DNA of 64,000 nt from Candidatus Thorarchaeota archaeon (GTDB lineage Archaea > Asgardarchaeota > Thorarchaeia > Thorarchaeales > Thorarchaeaceae): contig JAEOUN010000051.1 of assembly GCA_016839245.1 (NCBI GenBank), positions 1 to 64,000 of the forward strand, read 5' to 3'. Positions 44,488 through 53,298 of the stretch are shown in pieces. The notes beneath the pieces are model-generated. The model was not told where the DNA came from. It did no database searches and saw nothing but the letters and a program-made list of their open reading frames with translations. The position numbers were made by a program, and so were the translations under genes. Positions within the stretch are counted from its first letter, which is position 1. Every line of letters begins with the position of its first letter.

Positions 44488-45354
44488 TTATTTCTTTGCT
44501 GTGTATTGACTAATTCCCAATGTCTTCAGATGAGATGCATCCAATCCTTTTCCAGGGCTAATCTCTACTCTCGAAGATGGCTTAAGAAGGTCTGAGATTC
44601 TACCAAAAGTAACCTCCCTGATTGGCAAAGTGTTTCTCTTTGACAAATACGATGCTTTTCGAAATCTCTCTGGGTCATAGCCAAAAACATGTCCTGGACT
44701 CACAGCAAGAACATAATCTGCACTCTGAAGATGATCCCATGGCCATGTTGAATCATTAAATGACTCTATAATCACAGTGTCTGCTTGTTTCTCTATATGC
44801 GCAAAAGATTCTGAAACATATTTTTCATAATGAAGATCCTCAAATTCTTGAAAGTCTTGTAAGTTCTCTACTGAGAGAACACTGACTCCTTCAGTAAGCT
44901 TCCCTACTTCATCATAACCAATTATCACGTTTCCATTCTCAATTAGTGAGTCTGCAATGAGTACTGTTGAATCACTCTTGTTATCTTTGGGAAAACTAAA
45001 GCGTTGCATTACCAAAACTGCACTTGACCCGCCAATCCCTAGCATGCCATTGATATTTTGAAGTGGTCTTTCAATCCGCGCTGGGACAAAAAGACTATGA
45101 ATTGGATTCGTTAGTACACCTGGAGTGGTCAATCCAAGATTCTTCTTCATGATTGTCGCATCCTTTGATACCAGCTCTCCAATCTCAAGACAATACTTTG
45201 TGTGTTCATAATTGTACCAATAATTGTGTCCGCTTATTGGTTTAAAGTATTCAATTGATTGACCAGAATCTTTGAGAATTTTACCCAGTTGCATTGCAAT
45301 GTGCGTCTTTCCTGAGTCAAAGCTATTTGTACCTACTATCAATATTCTGGACAT
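44488..45354 (-). CDS. Predicted P-loop ATPase/GTPase, unknown
   Basis: 288 residues. Walker A GTNSFDSGKTH (residues 8-18) starts right after the first strand RILIVG, in the style of dethiobiotin-synthetase/cobyric-acid-type enzymes and related archaeal P-loop proteins. Downstream are YFKPISGH and DTVIIESFND, which match the switch positions of that class. Substrate unknown. ATG 45354 has GAGGAT upstream. The frame continues to 45402, but that stretch contains the thermosome terminator, so the shorter form is chosen. Confidence 0.75.
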   Translation of the reverse strand: MSRILIVGTNSFDSGKTHIAMQLGKILKDSGQSIEYFKPISGHNYWYNYEHTKYCLEIGELVSKDATIMKKNLGLTTPGVLTNPIHSLFVPARIERPLQNINGMLGIGGSSAVLVMQRFSFPKDNKSDSTVLIADSLIENGNVIIGYDEVGKLTEGVSVLSVENLQDFQEFEDLHYEKYVSESFAHIEKQADTVIIESFNDSTWPWDHLQSADYVLAVSPGHVFGYDPERFRKASYLSKRNTLPIREVTFGRISDLLKPSSRVEISPGKGLDASHLKTLGISQYTAKK

Positions 45355-45383
45355 CGTGCAAATCCTCGAAAAAAGAGAATGTG

Positions 45384-45401
45384 TGGAGCCTTGCGGCTCC
45401 A
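45384..45401 (-). terminator. Terminator after the thermosome gene
   Basis: On the minus strand TGGAGCC-GCAA-GGCTCCA, a 7-bp stem with a GNRA tetraloop, followed after a few bases by CTCTTTTTTC. It lies 19 bases beyond the thermosome stop and before the next gene's ATG. Confidence 0.75.
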
Positions 45402-45419
45402 TATACTTTTGATTTGATA

Positions 45420-47090
45420 TTACATCATTCCAGGCATGCCGCCCATTCCGCCCATGCCGCCCATTCCACCCATGCCACCTTCAGCACCTGGAGGTGGACC
45501 GGATGTTGCTTTTGCAGCAATGACATCATCGATTCTGAGAATCATCTGCGCTGCTTCTGCAGCAGAACGAATGGCTTGACTCTTAACACGAGATGGCTCA
45601 ATGACTCCTGCCTTCATCATGTCAGTACTCTTGCCTTTTGTGACATCGACACCAAACCACATACCCGTTTCTGATGAGTGGTCTTTGTTCAGGTCAGCAA
45701 GGATGTCAATGGGATCATGACCCCCATTCTCGGCGAGTGTCTTTGGAATGATACGTAATGCTTCAGCGAAGGACTCGATTGCTAGCTGCTCACGGCCGCC
45801 AACCTTATTGGCATATGATTCAAGGCGTTTGGCAATCTCAGCTTCGGTCGAACCACCACCTGCGACATAAGTACCATCCTCGATGACGTTTCTGACTACG
45901 CAGAGTGCATCATGCATGGCTCTATCTGCTTCATCAACTACGTGCTCAGTGCCACCACGGATGACAATAGAAACAGCTTTTGGATCTTTACAATCCTTAA
46001 CATAGACGAGCTTGTCGTCACCAATTCTGACTTCTTCAACAATTCCAGCAGATCCAAGACTATCGGCACTTAGCTCCTCCAGGCTTGTTGCGATTGATGC
46101 ACCAGTAGCTTTTGCTAATTTTTCAAGTGTGCTCTTTTTCGCCCTGCGAATTGCAACAATGCCTTCCTTTGCTAAATAGTGTTGAGCAACATCATCAATG
46201 CCTTTTTGGCAAACAAGTACATTAGCTCCCGATGCAATGATTTTATCAACCATGTTCTTGATCATACGTTCTTCTTCATTCAAGAATGCTTGAATTTGCT
46301 CAGGACTGTCAATCTTAATCTCTGCATCAAACTCAGTCTTTTCAACCTCCAATGCTGCATTAACGAGAGCAATCTTTGCTTTCTCTAACTTCCTCGGCAT
46401 TGAAGCGTGTACAATCTCTTTGTCAATGACCATACCTGTGACTAGCTCGGTTTCAGTAAGGCTCTTGCCCTGTTTCTTGATGACTTCAATCATATCAATA
46501 TCTGCTTTCATTGTGCCATCAGCACGTTTCTCAGCAATTTGGAGAATTGCATCAACAGCAATCTTTGCGAAATGGTCTCTTGCACCAACTACTGACTTAC
46601 TGTTCATTGAGGTTGAAGCGATTCCAGTTAGGACTTTTTTATCCATTCCTTCCATGGAAACTGCAATGTCCTTGAGTATTCTAGTCGCTTCCTCAGCAGC
46701 TTTTTGATAGCCGCCAACAAGAATTGTTGGGTGAATCTTTTTCTCAAGTAGCTCCTGTGCTCTCTTGAGTAATTCGCCAGCAATAATAACTGAGGTGGTT
46801 GTACCATCACCAGTTTCTTGGTCCTGACTCTTTGCCACCTCAACAAGCATCTTGGCTGCTGGGTGCTGAACATCAATCTCTTTCAGAATTGAAGCACCAT
46901 CGTTTGTAATCGTCACATCTCCAAGACTGTCAATGAGCATCTTATCCATGCCACGTGGACCTAGAGTGGACTTTACAGCATCAGAGATGACAATACCGGC
47001 CATGATATTGTTCTGTTGTGCGGATTTACCGCGCGTTCTTGAAGTACCCTCCTTAAGGATGAGGACGGGTGTTCCAGACAACTGTGCCAT
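45420..47090 (-). CDS. thsA: Thermosome (group II chaperonin) subunit
   Basis: 556 residues of the standard chaperonin layout. N-terminal [25 protein letters not shown] and [17 protein letters not shown] bind nucleotide, DGTTTS follows, and the C-terminal tail is the usual Gly-Gly-Met repeat ending in PGMM. It assembles into a double-ring ATP-dependent folding machine in the cytosol. ATG with GGGGAT upstream. It is preceded by a promoter with paired direct repeats and followed by its own hairpin terminator, so it is monocistronic. Confidence 0.97.
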   Translation of the reverse strand: MAQLSGTPVLILKEGTSRTRGKSAQQNNIMAGIVISDAVKSTLGPRGMDKMLIDSLGDVTITNDGASILKEIDVQHPAAKMLVEVAKSQDQETGDGTTTSVIIAGELLKRAQELLEKKIHPTILVGGYQKAAEEATRILKDIAVSMEGMDKKVLTGIASTSMNSKSVVGARDHFAKIAVDAILQIAEKRADGTMKADIDMIEVIKKQGKSLTETELVTGMVIDKEIVHASMPRKLEKAKIALVNAALEVEKTEFDAEIKIDSPEQIQAFLNEEERMIKNMVDKIIASGANVLVCQKGIDDVAQHYLAKEGIVAIRRAKKSTLEKLAKATGASIATSLEELSADSLGSAGIVEEVRIGDDKLVYVKDCKDPKAVSIVIRGGTEHVVDEADRAMHDALCVVRNVIEDGTYVAGGGSTEAEIAKRLESYANKVGGREQLAIESFAEALRIIPKTLAENGGHDPIDILADLNKDHSSETGMWFGVDVTKGKSTDMMKAGVIEPSRVKSQAIRSAAEAAQMILRIDDVIAAKATSGPPPGAEGGMGGMGGMGGMGGMPGMM

Positions 47091-47166
47091 TTTAATCCCC
47101 TAATAATTTGTTTTTCTTCATGTACTACTTCATGACCTATTCCGAAATAGCACATTATTCATTTGC

Positions 47167-47222
47167 TAAAACTGTACAAGCACTTCGACTTGTACTTCTA
47201 ATAAAACTGTGCTAGCACTTCG
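47167..47222 (-). promoter_or_regulatory. Paired repeats in the thermosome upstream region
   Basis: A 21-base unit TAAAACTGTnCnAGCACTTCG is found at 47167-47187 and 47202-47222 (19 of 21 identical, 35 bp apart). The first copy contains half of a perfect inverted repeat GTACAAG/CTTGTAC (47174-47180, 47189-47195). The block lies 77 to 132 bases upstream of the thermosome ATG, where a heat-shock or other regulator could bind. The divergent membrane-protein gene shares the region. Confidence 0.5.
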
Positions 47223-47323
47223 CTTAAAAAACTTACCACTTGTCTGTTTTAGACACAAAGTGCAACTCACTTTCAACAATTAGTTTATCAACGAAAAGTC
47301 ACTAAAGTTATTGAGGGATTGCC

Positions 47324-47926
47324 TTGTCAGATACAGAGAATTCTGACTTGGACTTAATAGGAGTAAGTCCAAGACTCATTGCATTAATCATGGGACTCGT
47401 CACGTTCGTCGTTCCCTTTGGAATAATACCCACAAATATTGCCACGAATGAATCTGGTGTGGCATTTACAGAACCAATACTATTTGGACTTCTCTGGGTC
47501 TATGCACCTTATTTGACAGGCAGTCCATTCCTGACTCTTGATCTCTATTTTACTTGGATGACCATTCCTCTCTCTCTATTCAACTTATTTTATTTTATAG
47601 AGACCGTTCGATACTATCAGGGCAAGTGCACAAGATATAGAGCTGTTTCGGTTGGTGTTTTGAGTATAGTTCTGCCAACAATCTTGTCTATAGCAACGAC
47701 AGGGATACTAACTCCTTTTGTTATTTTCATGTTTGTTGGTCCCTTACCAATTCAATTCGTCGTTGGACTTATTATTATGTACCGTATTCCCGGTCCAGAA
47801 TTGCCATCAGCATTCTCCAATGAAATAGAAGATCTTGACAGAAGTATTCCAGATCGCGCGATGGTGATTGATAGCCTTTACTCAGATTCTGGTAATGACG
47901 AGGACAAGACTGTTGGCAACAAGTAG
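47324..47926 (+). CDS. Four-helix membrane protein, paralogue 1 of 3
   Basis: 200 residues with about five hydrophobic segments. N-terminus LIGVSPRLIALIMGLVTFVVPFG and C-terminus FVGPLPIQFVVGLIIMYRIPGPELP are shared with the next two genes. A charged tail follows. TTG start with GAGGGAT upstream. No known family; the tandem paralogy suggests a hetero-oligomeric membrane complex. It begins a three-gene run likely forming one operon, divergent from the thermosome gene. Confidence 0.72.
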   Translation: MSDTENSDLDLIGVSPRLIALIMGLVTFVVPFGIIPTNIATNESGVAFTEPILFGLLWVYAPYLTGSPFLTLDLYFTWMTIPLSLFNLFYFIETVRYYQGKCTRYRAVSVGVLSIVLPTILSIATTGILTPFVIFMFVGPLPIQFVVGLIIMYRIPGPELPSAFSNEIEDLDRSIPDRAMVIDSLYSDSGNDEDKTVGNK

Positions 47927-47992
47927 TACAATTTTCCTCGATACGGTCTATTTATCTGGAAAACCTTGAGTTGTTTCAAATGAGGAGTTTGA

Positions 47993-48538
47993 TTGAAGAC
48001 TAATACTTCCAAAGACACCTATTTGGTTGGCGTAAGCCCATGGTTGATGGGAGAGATCCTATTCTTCTTGATGCTTATACTCCCTCTTGGTCTTTTTCCA
48101 TCTTTGGAGTATGTTACTTGGTCTTGGCAGCAACTAATTCCTGTGCTTTATGGTCTATTTTGGACATGGGATTTTCAAAAAATTTCGCTCAATACTCACT
48201 GGCTAAATGCTGAATTTCTTACATATGTGTTTCCTACCATCGTATTCGATATCATACTTATACTTGCAGTCATAGGATTTTATGAAGGCATAATTTCGTC
48301 AAGAAATACAATCCTGATCGGGATTTCAAGTACACTTGTTCCATTGTCTACATCAATCGTTACGAATAGTCTTTTCATGCAAAATGGTGCATATGTTGGT
48401 CCACTTCCATTCATGTTTCTCTTTAGTTTAATTTTATTGTATAAAGTTCCTGGACCTGAGCATGTCATTAGGGAGGCATTAGAAAAATCACATGATGCTA
48501 CAAATAAGATCTCGAATGACCCAAAGGATGAGGATTAG
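47993..48538 (+). CDS. Four-helix membrane protein, paralogue 2 of 3
   Basis: 181 residues with the same plan: YLVGVSPWLMGEILFFLMLILPLG at the start and YVGPLPFMFLFSLILLYKVPGPEHV near the end. TTG start behind GAGGAG. The spacing to the next gene is a single base. Divergence from paralogue 1 is large except in the GPLP...PGPE end motif, so the duplication is old. Confidence 0.72.
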   Translation: MKTNTSKDTYLVGVSPWLMGEILFFLMLILPLGLFPSLEYVTWSWQQLIPVLYGLFWTWDFQKISLNTHWLNAEFLTYVFPTIVFDIILILAVIGFYEGIISSRNTILIGISSTLVPLSTSIVTNSLFMQNGAYVGPLPFMFLFSLILLYKVPGPEHVIREALEKSHDATNKISNDPKDED

Positions 48539-48539
48539 C

Positions 48540-49154
48540 ATGTCACAAGAACTTGATTCAGAGATGGAACTCTATGGAGCGGGTCCGAATACTTTTGCAA
48601 TCATCATGATTCTTGTTACACTAGTATTTCCTGTAGGCGGATTGAACCTTATTCATTTAGGTAATAGCGGAGCAACTCCTTTCATCTATAGTGTTCTCTG
48701 GTTAGTTTTCATTAATGATGGTCTTATGGGTCTATGGTACTTCTTTAGCTCATTTTATTGGATTGCGGCAATTTGGATTACAATTCCACTCAGTCTATTG
48801 AATTTGCTATATATTCGTCAGTTATGGCGTTACTACATGGGATTTTGTACTAGTGATAGTGCAATGCTTGTTGGACTATCGTCATTAATAGTTCCACCAG
48901 TAGTTTCAGTATATATTACCTATATTGGATTTCCTCTAGGTCTAATAATACCCTTTCCGTTTCAGTTTATCTGTGGATCCATACTCCTGCATAAATTTCA
49001 AGAGCCAGAACTGGTTTCTCCATGGGCTGGTATCTATCTTGATATGTCTTGGTGGTCTTTAGAGAATTCTAGTGAATCGGTTCCAAATCCTCAATTGCCA
49101 TTGTATTCAACTCTCTTGGAGGACCACGAAGCAGATTGGCTTGAAGGATGGTGA
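48540..49154 (+). CDS. Four-helix membrane protein, paralogue 3 of 3
   Basis: 204 residues. LYGAGPNTFAIIMILVTLVFPVG matches the N-terminal motif of the other two. The end motif is degenerate (PFPFQFICGSILLHKFQEPELV). It has an extended C-terminal acidic tail. ATG at 48540 with GAGGAT upstream; one base from the stop of paralogue 2. Function unknown. Downstream lies the 2-oxoacid oxidoreductase operon, 73 bases away. Confidence 0.72.
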   Translation: MSQELDSEMELYGAGPNTFAIIMILVTLVFPVGGLNLIHLGNSGATPFIYSVLWLVFINDGLMGLWYFFSSFYWIAAIWITIPLSLLNLLYIRQLWRYYMGFCTSDSAMLVGLSSLIVPPVVSVYITYIGFPLGLIIPFPFQFICGSILLHKFQEPELVSPWAGIYLDMSWWSLENSSESVPNPQLPLYSTLLEDHEADWLEGW

Positions 49155-49227
49155 GTCTTGAGAATCTCTTTAGCAAAGCACATAAGAATTGAAGAATTAT
49201 TCCATAGGATATTCCTAGAAGAGAGTA

Positions 49228-50952
49228 ATGACCATGGATATTAGCTTCAATATAGGTGGAGCAGCTGGGCAAGGTATTGATACAATTGGTGATTTGCTTA
49301 CTGAAGTCTTTGTTCAAGCTGGTTTCTATACTTTCACCATTAAGGACTTTGAGTCTCGAATTCGAGGTGGATATAATTTCACTCAAATCAGAGTCAGCGA
49401 TAGACCTATTCATGCATCGGTAAACCATGTAGATCTTATTGTTGCGCTCACTCGTGATGCTGTTGTGAATCAACGAGAACGACTTACAGAAGGTGGAGTT
49501 ATCATCTTTGACGATACAATAGAGTTTGAAGATCTCGAGGCTTGTCATTATCCCGCACCTCTTGAAAAGACAGCTAAAGAAATCGGTGGAAATGTGCGCA
49601 TGATGAATGCTGCAGCTCTAGGCGCGATTCTTTCAATCATTAGTTTTCCATTCAATGTTGCTGCGGACGCTTTGAATAGTATTTTTGGCAGAAAGGGAAA
49701 AGCTGTCGTTGATAGTAATTTAGAAGTGGCACATACAATGTACAATCTAACCAAAGAGAAATTCACAGGTACCTGTAAGTATGATCTTGAAACTATAGAG
49801 AAAGGTCCTTGTAAAGATAAACTGCTATTGACCGGTAGTCGTGCTATAGCTCTTGGAGCGATTGCATCGAATCTAAAATGGATCTCAGCTTATCCGATGA
49901 GTCCTTCAACATCCGTTTTCATCGATATCATGTCATATGCCAATCAACTCAAGATTGGAGCTTTACAAGCTGAGGATGAGATCGCCGCAATCACGATGGC
50001 AATTGGCGCATCATATGCTGGGGCCCGTTCAATGGTTACAACATCAGGAGGCGGGTTTGCACTTATGGTAGAAGCAGTTGGGCTGGCTGCAATGGCTGAA
50101 ATTTCCATTGTTATCTATAATGCCCAAAGACCAGGACCAAGCACTGGACTTCCTACACGAACTGAACAATCCGATTTATTCTTCATGGCATTTTCTAGTC
50201 AAGGTGAGTTTCCAAGAATTATGTTAGCCCCAAAGGACCCAATAGAGTCTTTTAATGTCGTTACTCGTGCGTTCAATCTTGCTGAAAAATTTCAAGTCCC
50301 TGTTATGATACTGAGTGATCAGTATCTTGCTGATTCTGTCATGAATATTTCACGTATTGATATTTCTGATGTCATAATAAATCGCGGAAAATTAGTTGAA
50401 ATTGATGAAGATATTGAGTACAAGAGATATCTCTTGACTTCTGATGGAATTTCTCCGAGAGCTTTTCCAGGTGATGAGGGAAAAGTCATTGTGTCAGCTG
50501 GCAACGTACATAGGGAAGACGGACATATTACTGAAGATCCGACTATCAGAAATCTCATGGTTCAAAAATTCATGAATAAGATTCCTGCTATATTGTCTGA
50601 TCTTAATCAACCTCAGCTTTTCGGAAAAGAAGATGCTGAACTAACTCTTCTCACTTGGGGTTCAACCTGGGGGCCAGCATATGAAGCTATGAATGTGCTT
50701 TCTGAGAACGGAGTTTCAATAAATCAATTACACTTCTGTGACATTTACCCACTTCGGACCGAGAAATTACATGAGGTATTCAGGAAGGCTAAGAGAGTCA
50801 TATCAGTTGAACAAAATGTTACTTCTCAGTTTTCATCTTTAGTTCGAATGCAAACAGGGCTTGGGGTAAGTATGAACATCAACAAGTATGATGGGCGTCC
50901 TATGACTGCAAGTTGGATTATTGAGAAATTGAAGGAGAGTGGTATAGTATGA
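49228..50952 (+). CDS. korA: 2-oxoacid:ferredoxin oxidoreductase, fused gamma/alpha subunit
   Basis: 574 residues. The N-terminal gamma domain (about 1-185) has GGAAGQGIDTIGDLL and FESRIRGGYNFTQIRV. The alpha domain follows, with GSRAIALGAIASNLKWISAYPMSPSTS, EDEIAAITMAIGASYAGARSMVTTSGGGFALM and PSTGLPTRTEQSDL. The gamma-alpha fusion is typical of archaeal 2-oxoglutarate-type enzymes. It oxidises a 2-oxoacid with CoA, passing electrons to ferredoxin. The next genes (fumarase, succinate dehydrogenase) make 2-oxoglutarate the likely substrate. The stop overlaps the beta-subunit ATG. Confidence 0.93.
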   Translation: MTMDISFNIGGAAGQGIDTIGDLLTEVFVQAGFYTFTIKDFESRIRGGYNFTQIRVSDRPIHASVNHVDLIVALTRDAVVNQRERLTEGGVIIFDDTIEFEDLEACHYPAPLEKTAKEIGGNVRMMNAAALGAILSIISFPFNVAADALNSIFGRKGKAVVDSNLEVAHTMYNLTKEKFTGTCKYDLETIEKGPCKDKLLLTGSRAIALGAIASNLKWISAYPMSPSTSVFIDIMSYANQLKIGALQAEDEIAAITMAIGASYAGARSMVTTSGGGFALMVEAVGLAAMAEISIVIYNAQRPGPSTGLPTRTEQSDLFFMAFSSQGEFPRIMLAPKDPIESFNVVTRAFNLAEKFQVPVMILSDQYLADSVMNISRIDISDVIINRGKLVEIDEDIEYKRYLLTSDGISPRAFPGDEGKVIVSAGNVHREDGHITEDPTIRNLMVQKFMNKIPAILSDLNQPQLFGKEDAELTLLTWGSTWGPAYEAMNVLSENGVSINQLHFCDIYPLRTEKLHEVFRKAKRVISVEQNVTSQFSSLVRMQTGLGVSMNINKYDGRPMTASWIIEKLKESGIV

Positions 50953-51818
50953 TTACACCTGAGATGTTGGAAGGTCCACAAAAAATCACATGGTGTACTG
51001 GTTGTGGTAATTTCGGGATTCACGCAGCATTGACTAAGGCTATCATAGAATTGGATGAACCTCTCCACAATCTAGTGATTGTTTCAGGTATCGGCTGTTC
51101 AGGCAAGATTCCTCATTATATTGGAGGAATCAACAGCTTCCATACACTTCATGGAAGACCCATACCTGTAGCTACTGGGATCCATCTGGCAAATACAGAT
51201 TTGAAGGTAATTGTGCATACTGGCGATGGTGATTGTTTAGGAGAAGGACTTGGGCACTTCATCCATGCGGCTCGTAGAAATGTGAATCTGGCCGTTTTCA
51301 TTCACAATAATGGAGTGAATGGATTGACAAAAGGTCAATTCTCTCCAGCTGCACCTCGTGGATATGTATCTAATACTTCTCCACCACCTCCAGGAGCTCC
51401 CATGGAACCAGTTAATCCTGCTGCACTAGCAATCACACAAGGCGCGACTTTTGTTGCTCGAGGATTTTCTGGTGATCAAAAAGGACTTGTCGAGCTTATG
51501 GTGCAAGCTATCCGTCATAGAGGTTTTTCAGTGATAGACATTTTGCAGCCCTGCGTCACTTGGAATAGACAGTTAACATGGAAATTCTATAATGAACATA
51601 CTTATTCACTTCAGGAATCTGGTCACGATACGACCAATAAGATTGTAGCTCTTCAGAAGGCAATGGAAAATGGCGAACGATATCCAATTGGTGTATTCTA
51701 TGATGTCGATGCACCAAATCTGGCTCTAGGACTTGCACTCCCTGAAAATGAAGTCCTTAAGAATCATGTAACTGATCGAGTGTCTATTCAAAAGATTATT
51801 GACGATTTGATAATCTAG
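50949..51818 (+). CDS. korB: 2-oxoacid:ferredoxin oxidoreductase, beta subunit
   Basis: 289 residues. The thiamine-diphosphate and iron-sulfur motifs are present: TWCTGCGNFGIHAAL, GIGCSGK, TGDGDCLGEGLGH, HNNGVNGLTKGQ and LQPCVTWN. It binds TPP and one [4Fe-4S] cluster and forms the catalytic core with the fused gamma/alpha subunit. ATGA overlap with the preceding gene. The delta ferredoxin-like subunit is not present, as in two-subunit archaeal forms. Confidence 0.93.
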   Translation: MITPEMLEGPQKITWCTGCGNFGIHAALTKAIIELDEPLHNLVIVSGIGCSGKIPHYIGGINSFHTLHGRPIPVATGIHLANTDLKVIVHTGDGDCLGEGLGHFIHAARRNVNLAVFIHNNGVNGLTKGQFSPAAPRGYVSNTSPPPPGAPMEPVNPAALAITQGATFVARGFSGDQKGLVELMVQAIRHRGFSVIDILQPCVTWNRQLTWKFYNEHTYSLQESGHDTTNKIVALQKAMENGERYPIGVFYDVDAPNLALGLALPENEVLKNHVTDRVSIQKIIDDLII

Positions 51819-51858
51819 TATAATCTTATTCAGCAAAGTGGCATTGAAGATGATTTGC

Positions 51859-53247
51859 ATGGGTATGGTTAGAATTGAGAAGGATGCTTTGGGTGAGTTG
51901 GAAGTCCCTGCAGATGTATATTGGGGAATTAATACTCAAAGGGCTTTAATGAATTTCAAGATTAGTGGTCGACGGTTTCCAGACGAATTTATTCTTGCAC
52001 TTGCACAAGTTAAGAAAGCATGTTTGATTGCTAATGTTGCAGACAAGAAGGTAGACGAGAAACTCGCAGACGCAATTAATACTGCAATCGACGAGATCCT
52101 GATTGAGCGAAAATTTTTGGATCAATTTCCCATTGACATCTTTCAGACAGGTTCAGGAACGCAGACAAATATGAATATGAATGAAGTCTTGAGTAACCGA
52201 GCAAATGAAATTCTCGGACAACCAAGAGGGACAAAATCACCTGTACATCCTAATGATACAGTCAATGCATCCCAATCATCAAATGATGTTATTCCAACAG
52301 CTATGCATGTATCAGCTATCAAGATGATGAACCATTCCCTGCTTCCAGCTATTGATACAATGCATGATGCATTTGATGAAAAGATTAAGCAATTTCATGG
52401 TGTTATAAAAGTAGGAAGAACGCATCTTCAAGATGCAGTTCCAATTCCATTGTCAACTGAGTTTAGTGTCTATAGGGAGCAAATTGAATCTGTTGTTGAT
52501 CTGAGTCTTTATCCCGCATTAGAGGGACTACAGATGATACCCCTTGGTGGGACAGCTCTAGGTACTGGTTTGAATGCTCCTAAGGATTTTGCCAAACGTG
52601 CCGTCGCGGAACTCAGTAGAATAATTGGAATAGATTTCAAAGTCAATCCTGTTCAAGCAGAAGGAATCTCTTCACATGGTGCTATTGTGAGAGCAAGTTC
52701 AGCTCTTCGATCCATCGCTTTAACATGTATGAAACTTGCCAACGATATACGATGGATGGCAAGTGGTCCACGCGCTGGGCTTGGAGAATTAATCCTTCCT
52801 GAAAATGAGCCAGGATCATCAATAATGCCAGGAAAAATTAATCCTACACAATCTGAGGCATTGATTCAAGTATGTCTGCAAGTGATAGGGAACGATGCAA
52901 CGATTGCATCAGCTGAAGGCTTTGGAAGTATTCTTGATCTAAATGTGACTAAGCCGTTGATGATAGTGAATCTCCTCGAATCGATTAGAATACTGAGTGC
53001 AGGTATCAAATCGTTTACCGAACATTGCTTAAAGGATTTGCAAGTAAATCAGGAACATATCACTCAACAATTAGATCATAGTCTAATGTTAGTTACTCGA
53101 CTATCCCCCATCATAGGATATGACAAAGCAGCAGAGCTTGCCAAGAGAGCTCACCTTGAAGGAAAGACCATACGAGAGGTTCTGAAGGAAGTCAACATCA
53201 AGATTGATAATTTGGATGATTTACTCGATCCTCACAAGATGGTATAG
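51859..53247 (+). CDS. fumC: Class II fumarate hydratase
   Basis: About 462 residues. The fumarase/aspartase signature GSSIMPGKINP is exact, and TGSGTQTNMNMNEV, HPNDTVNASQSSNDV and GRTHLQDAVP mark class II fumarase rather than aspartase or argininosuccinate lyase. It converts fumarate to L-malate. The start is ambiguous among ATGs at 51850, 51859 and 51865 with no clear ribosome-binding site; the family N-terminus RIEKDALGELEVP begins soon after. It sits between the Kor and Sdh genes, consistent with a citrate-cycle cluster. Confidence 0.95.
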   Translation: MGMVRIEKDALGELEVPADVYWGINTQRALMNFKISGRRFPDEFILALAQVKKACLIANVADKKVDEKLADAINTAIDEILIERKFLDQFPIDIFQTGSGTQTNMNMNEVLSNRANEILGQPRGTKSPVHPNDTVNASQSSNDVIPTAMHVSAIKMMNHSLLPAIDTMHDAFDEKIKQFHGVIKVGRTHLQDAVPIPLSTEFSVYREQIESVVDLSLYPALEGLQMIPLGGTALGTGLNAPKDFAKRAVAELSRIIGIDFKVNPVQAEGISSHGAIVRASSALRSIALTCMKLANDIRWMASGPRAGLGELILPENEPGSSIMPGKINPTQSEALIQVCLQVIGNDATIASAEGFGSILDLNVTKPLMIVNLLESIRILSAGIKSFTEHCLKDLQVNQEHITQQLDHSLMLVTRLSPIIGYDKAAELAKRAHLEGKTIREVLKEVNIKIDNLDDLLDPHKMV

Positions 53248-53298
53248 AGAACAGAATATAACATAACGATGCAATGTAATAAAAAGAGGTGACGCAGA

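Noticed and set aside
45355..45402. 16-residue extension of the P-loop ATPase
   Set aside because: It would translate through the thermosome terminator hairpin.
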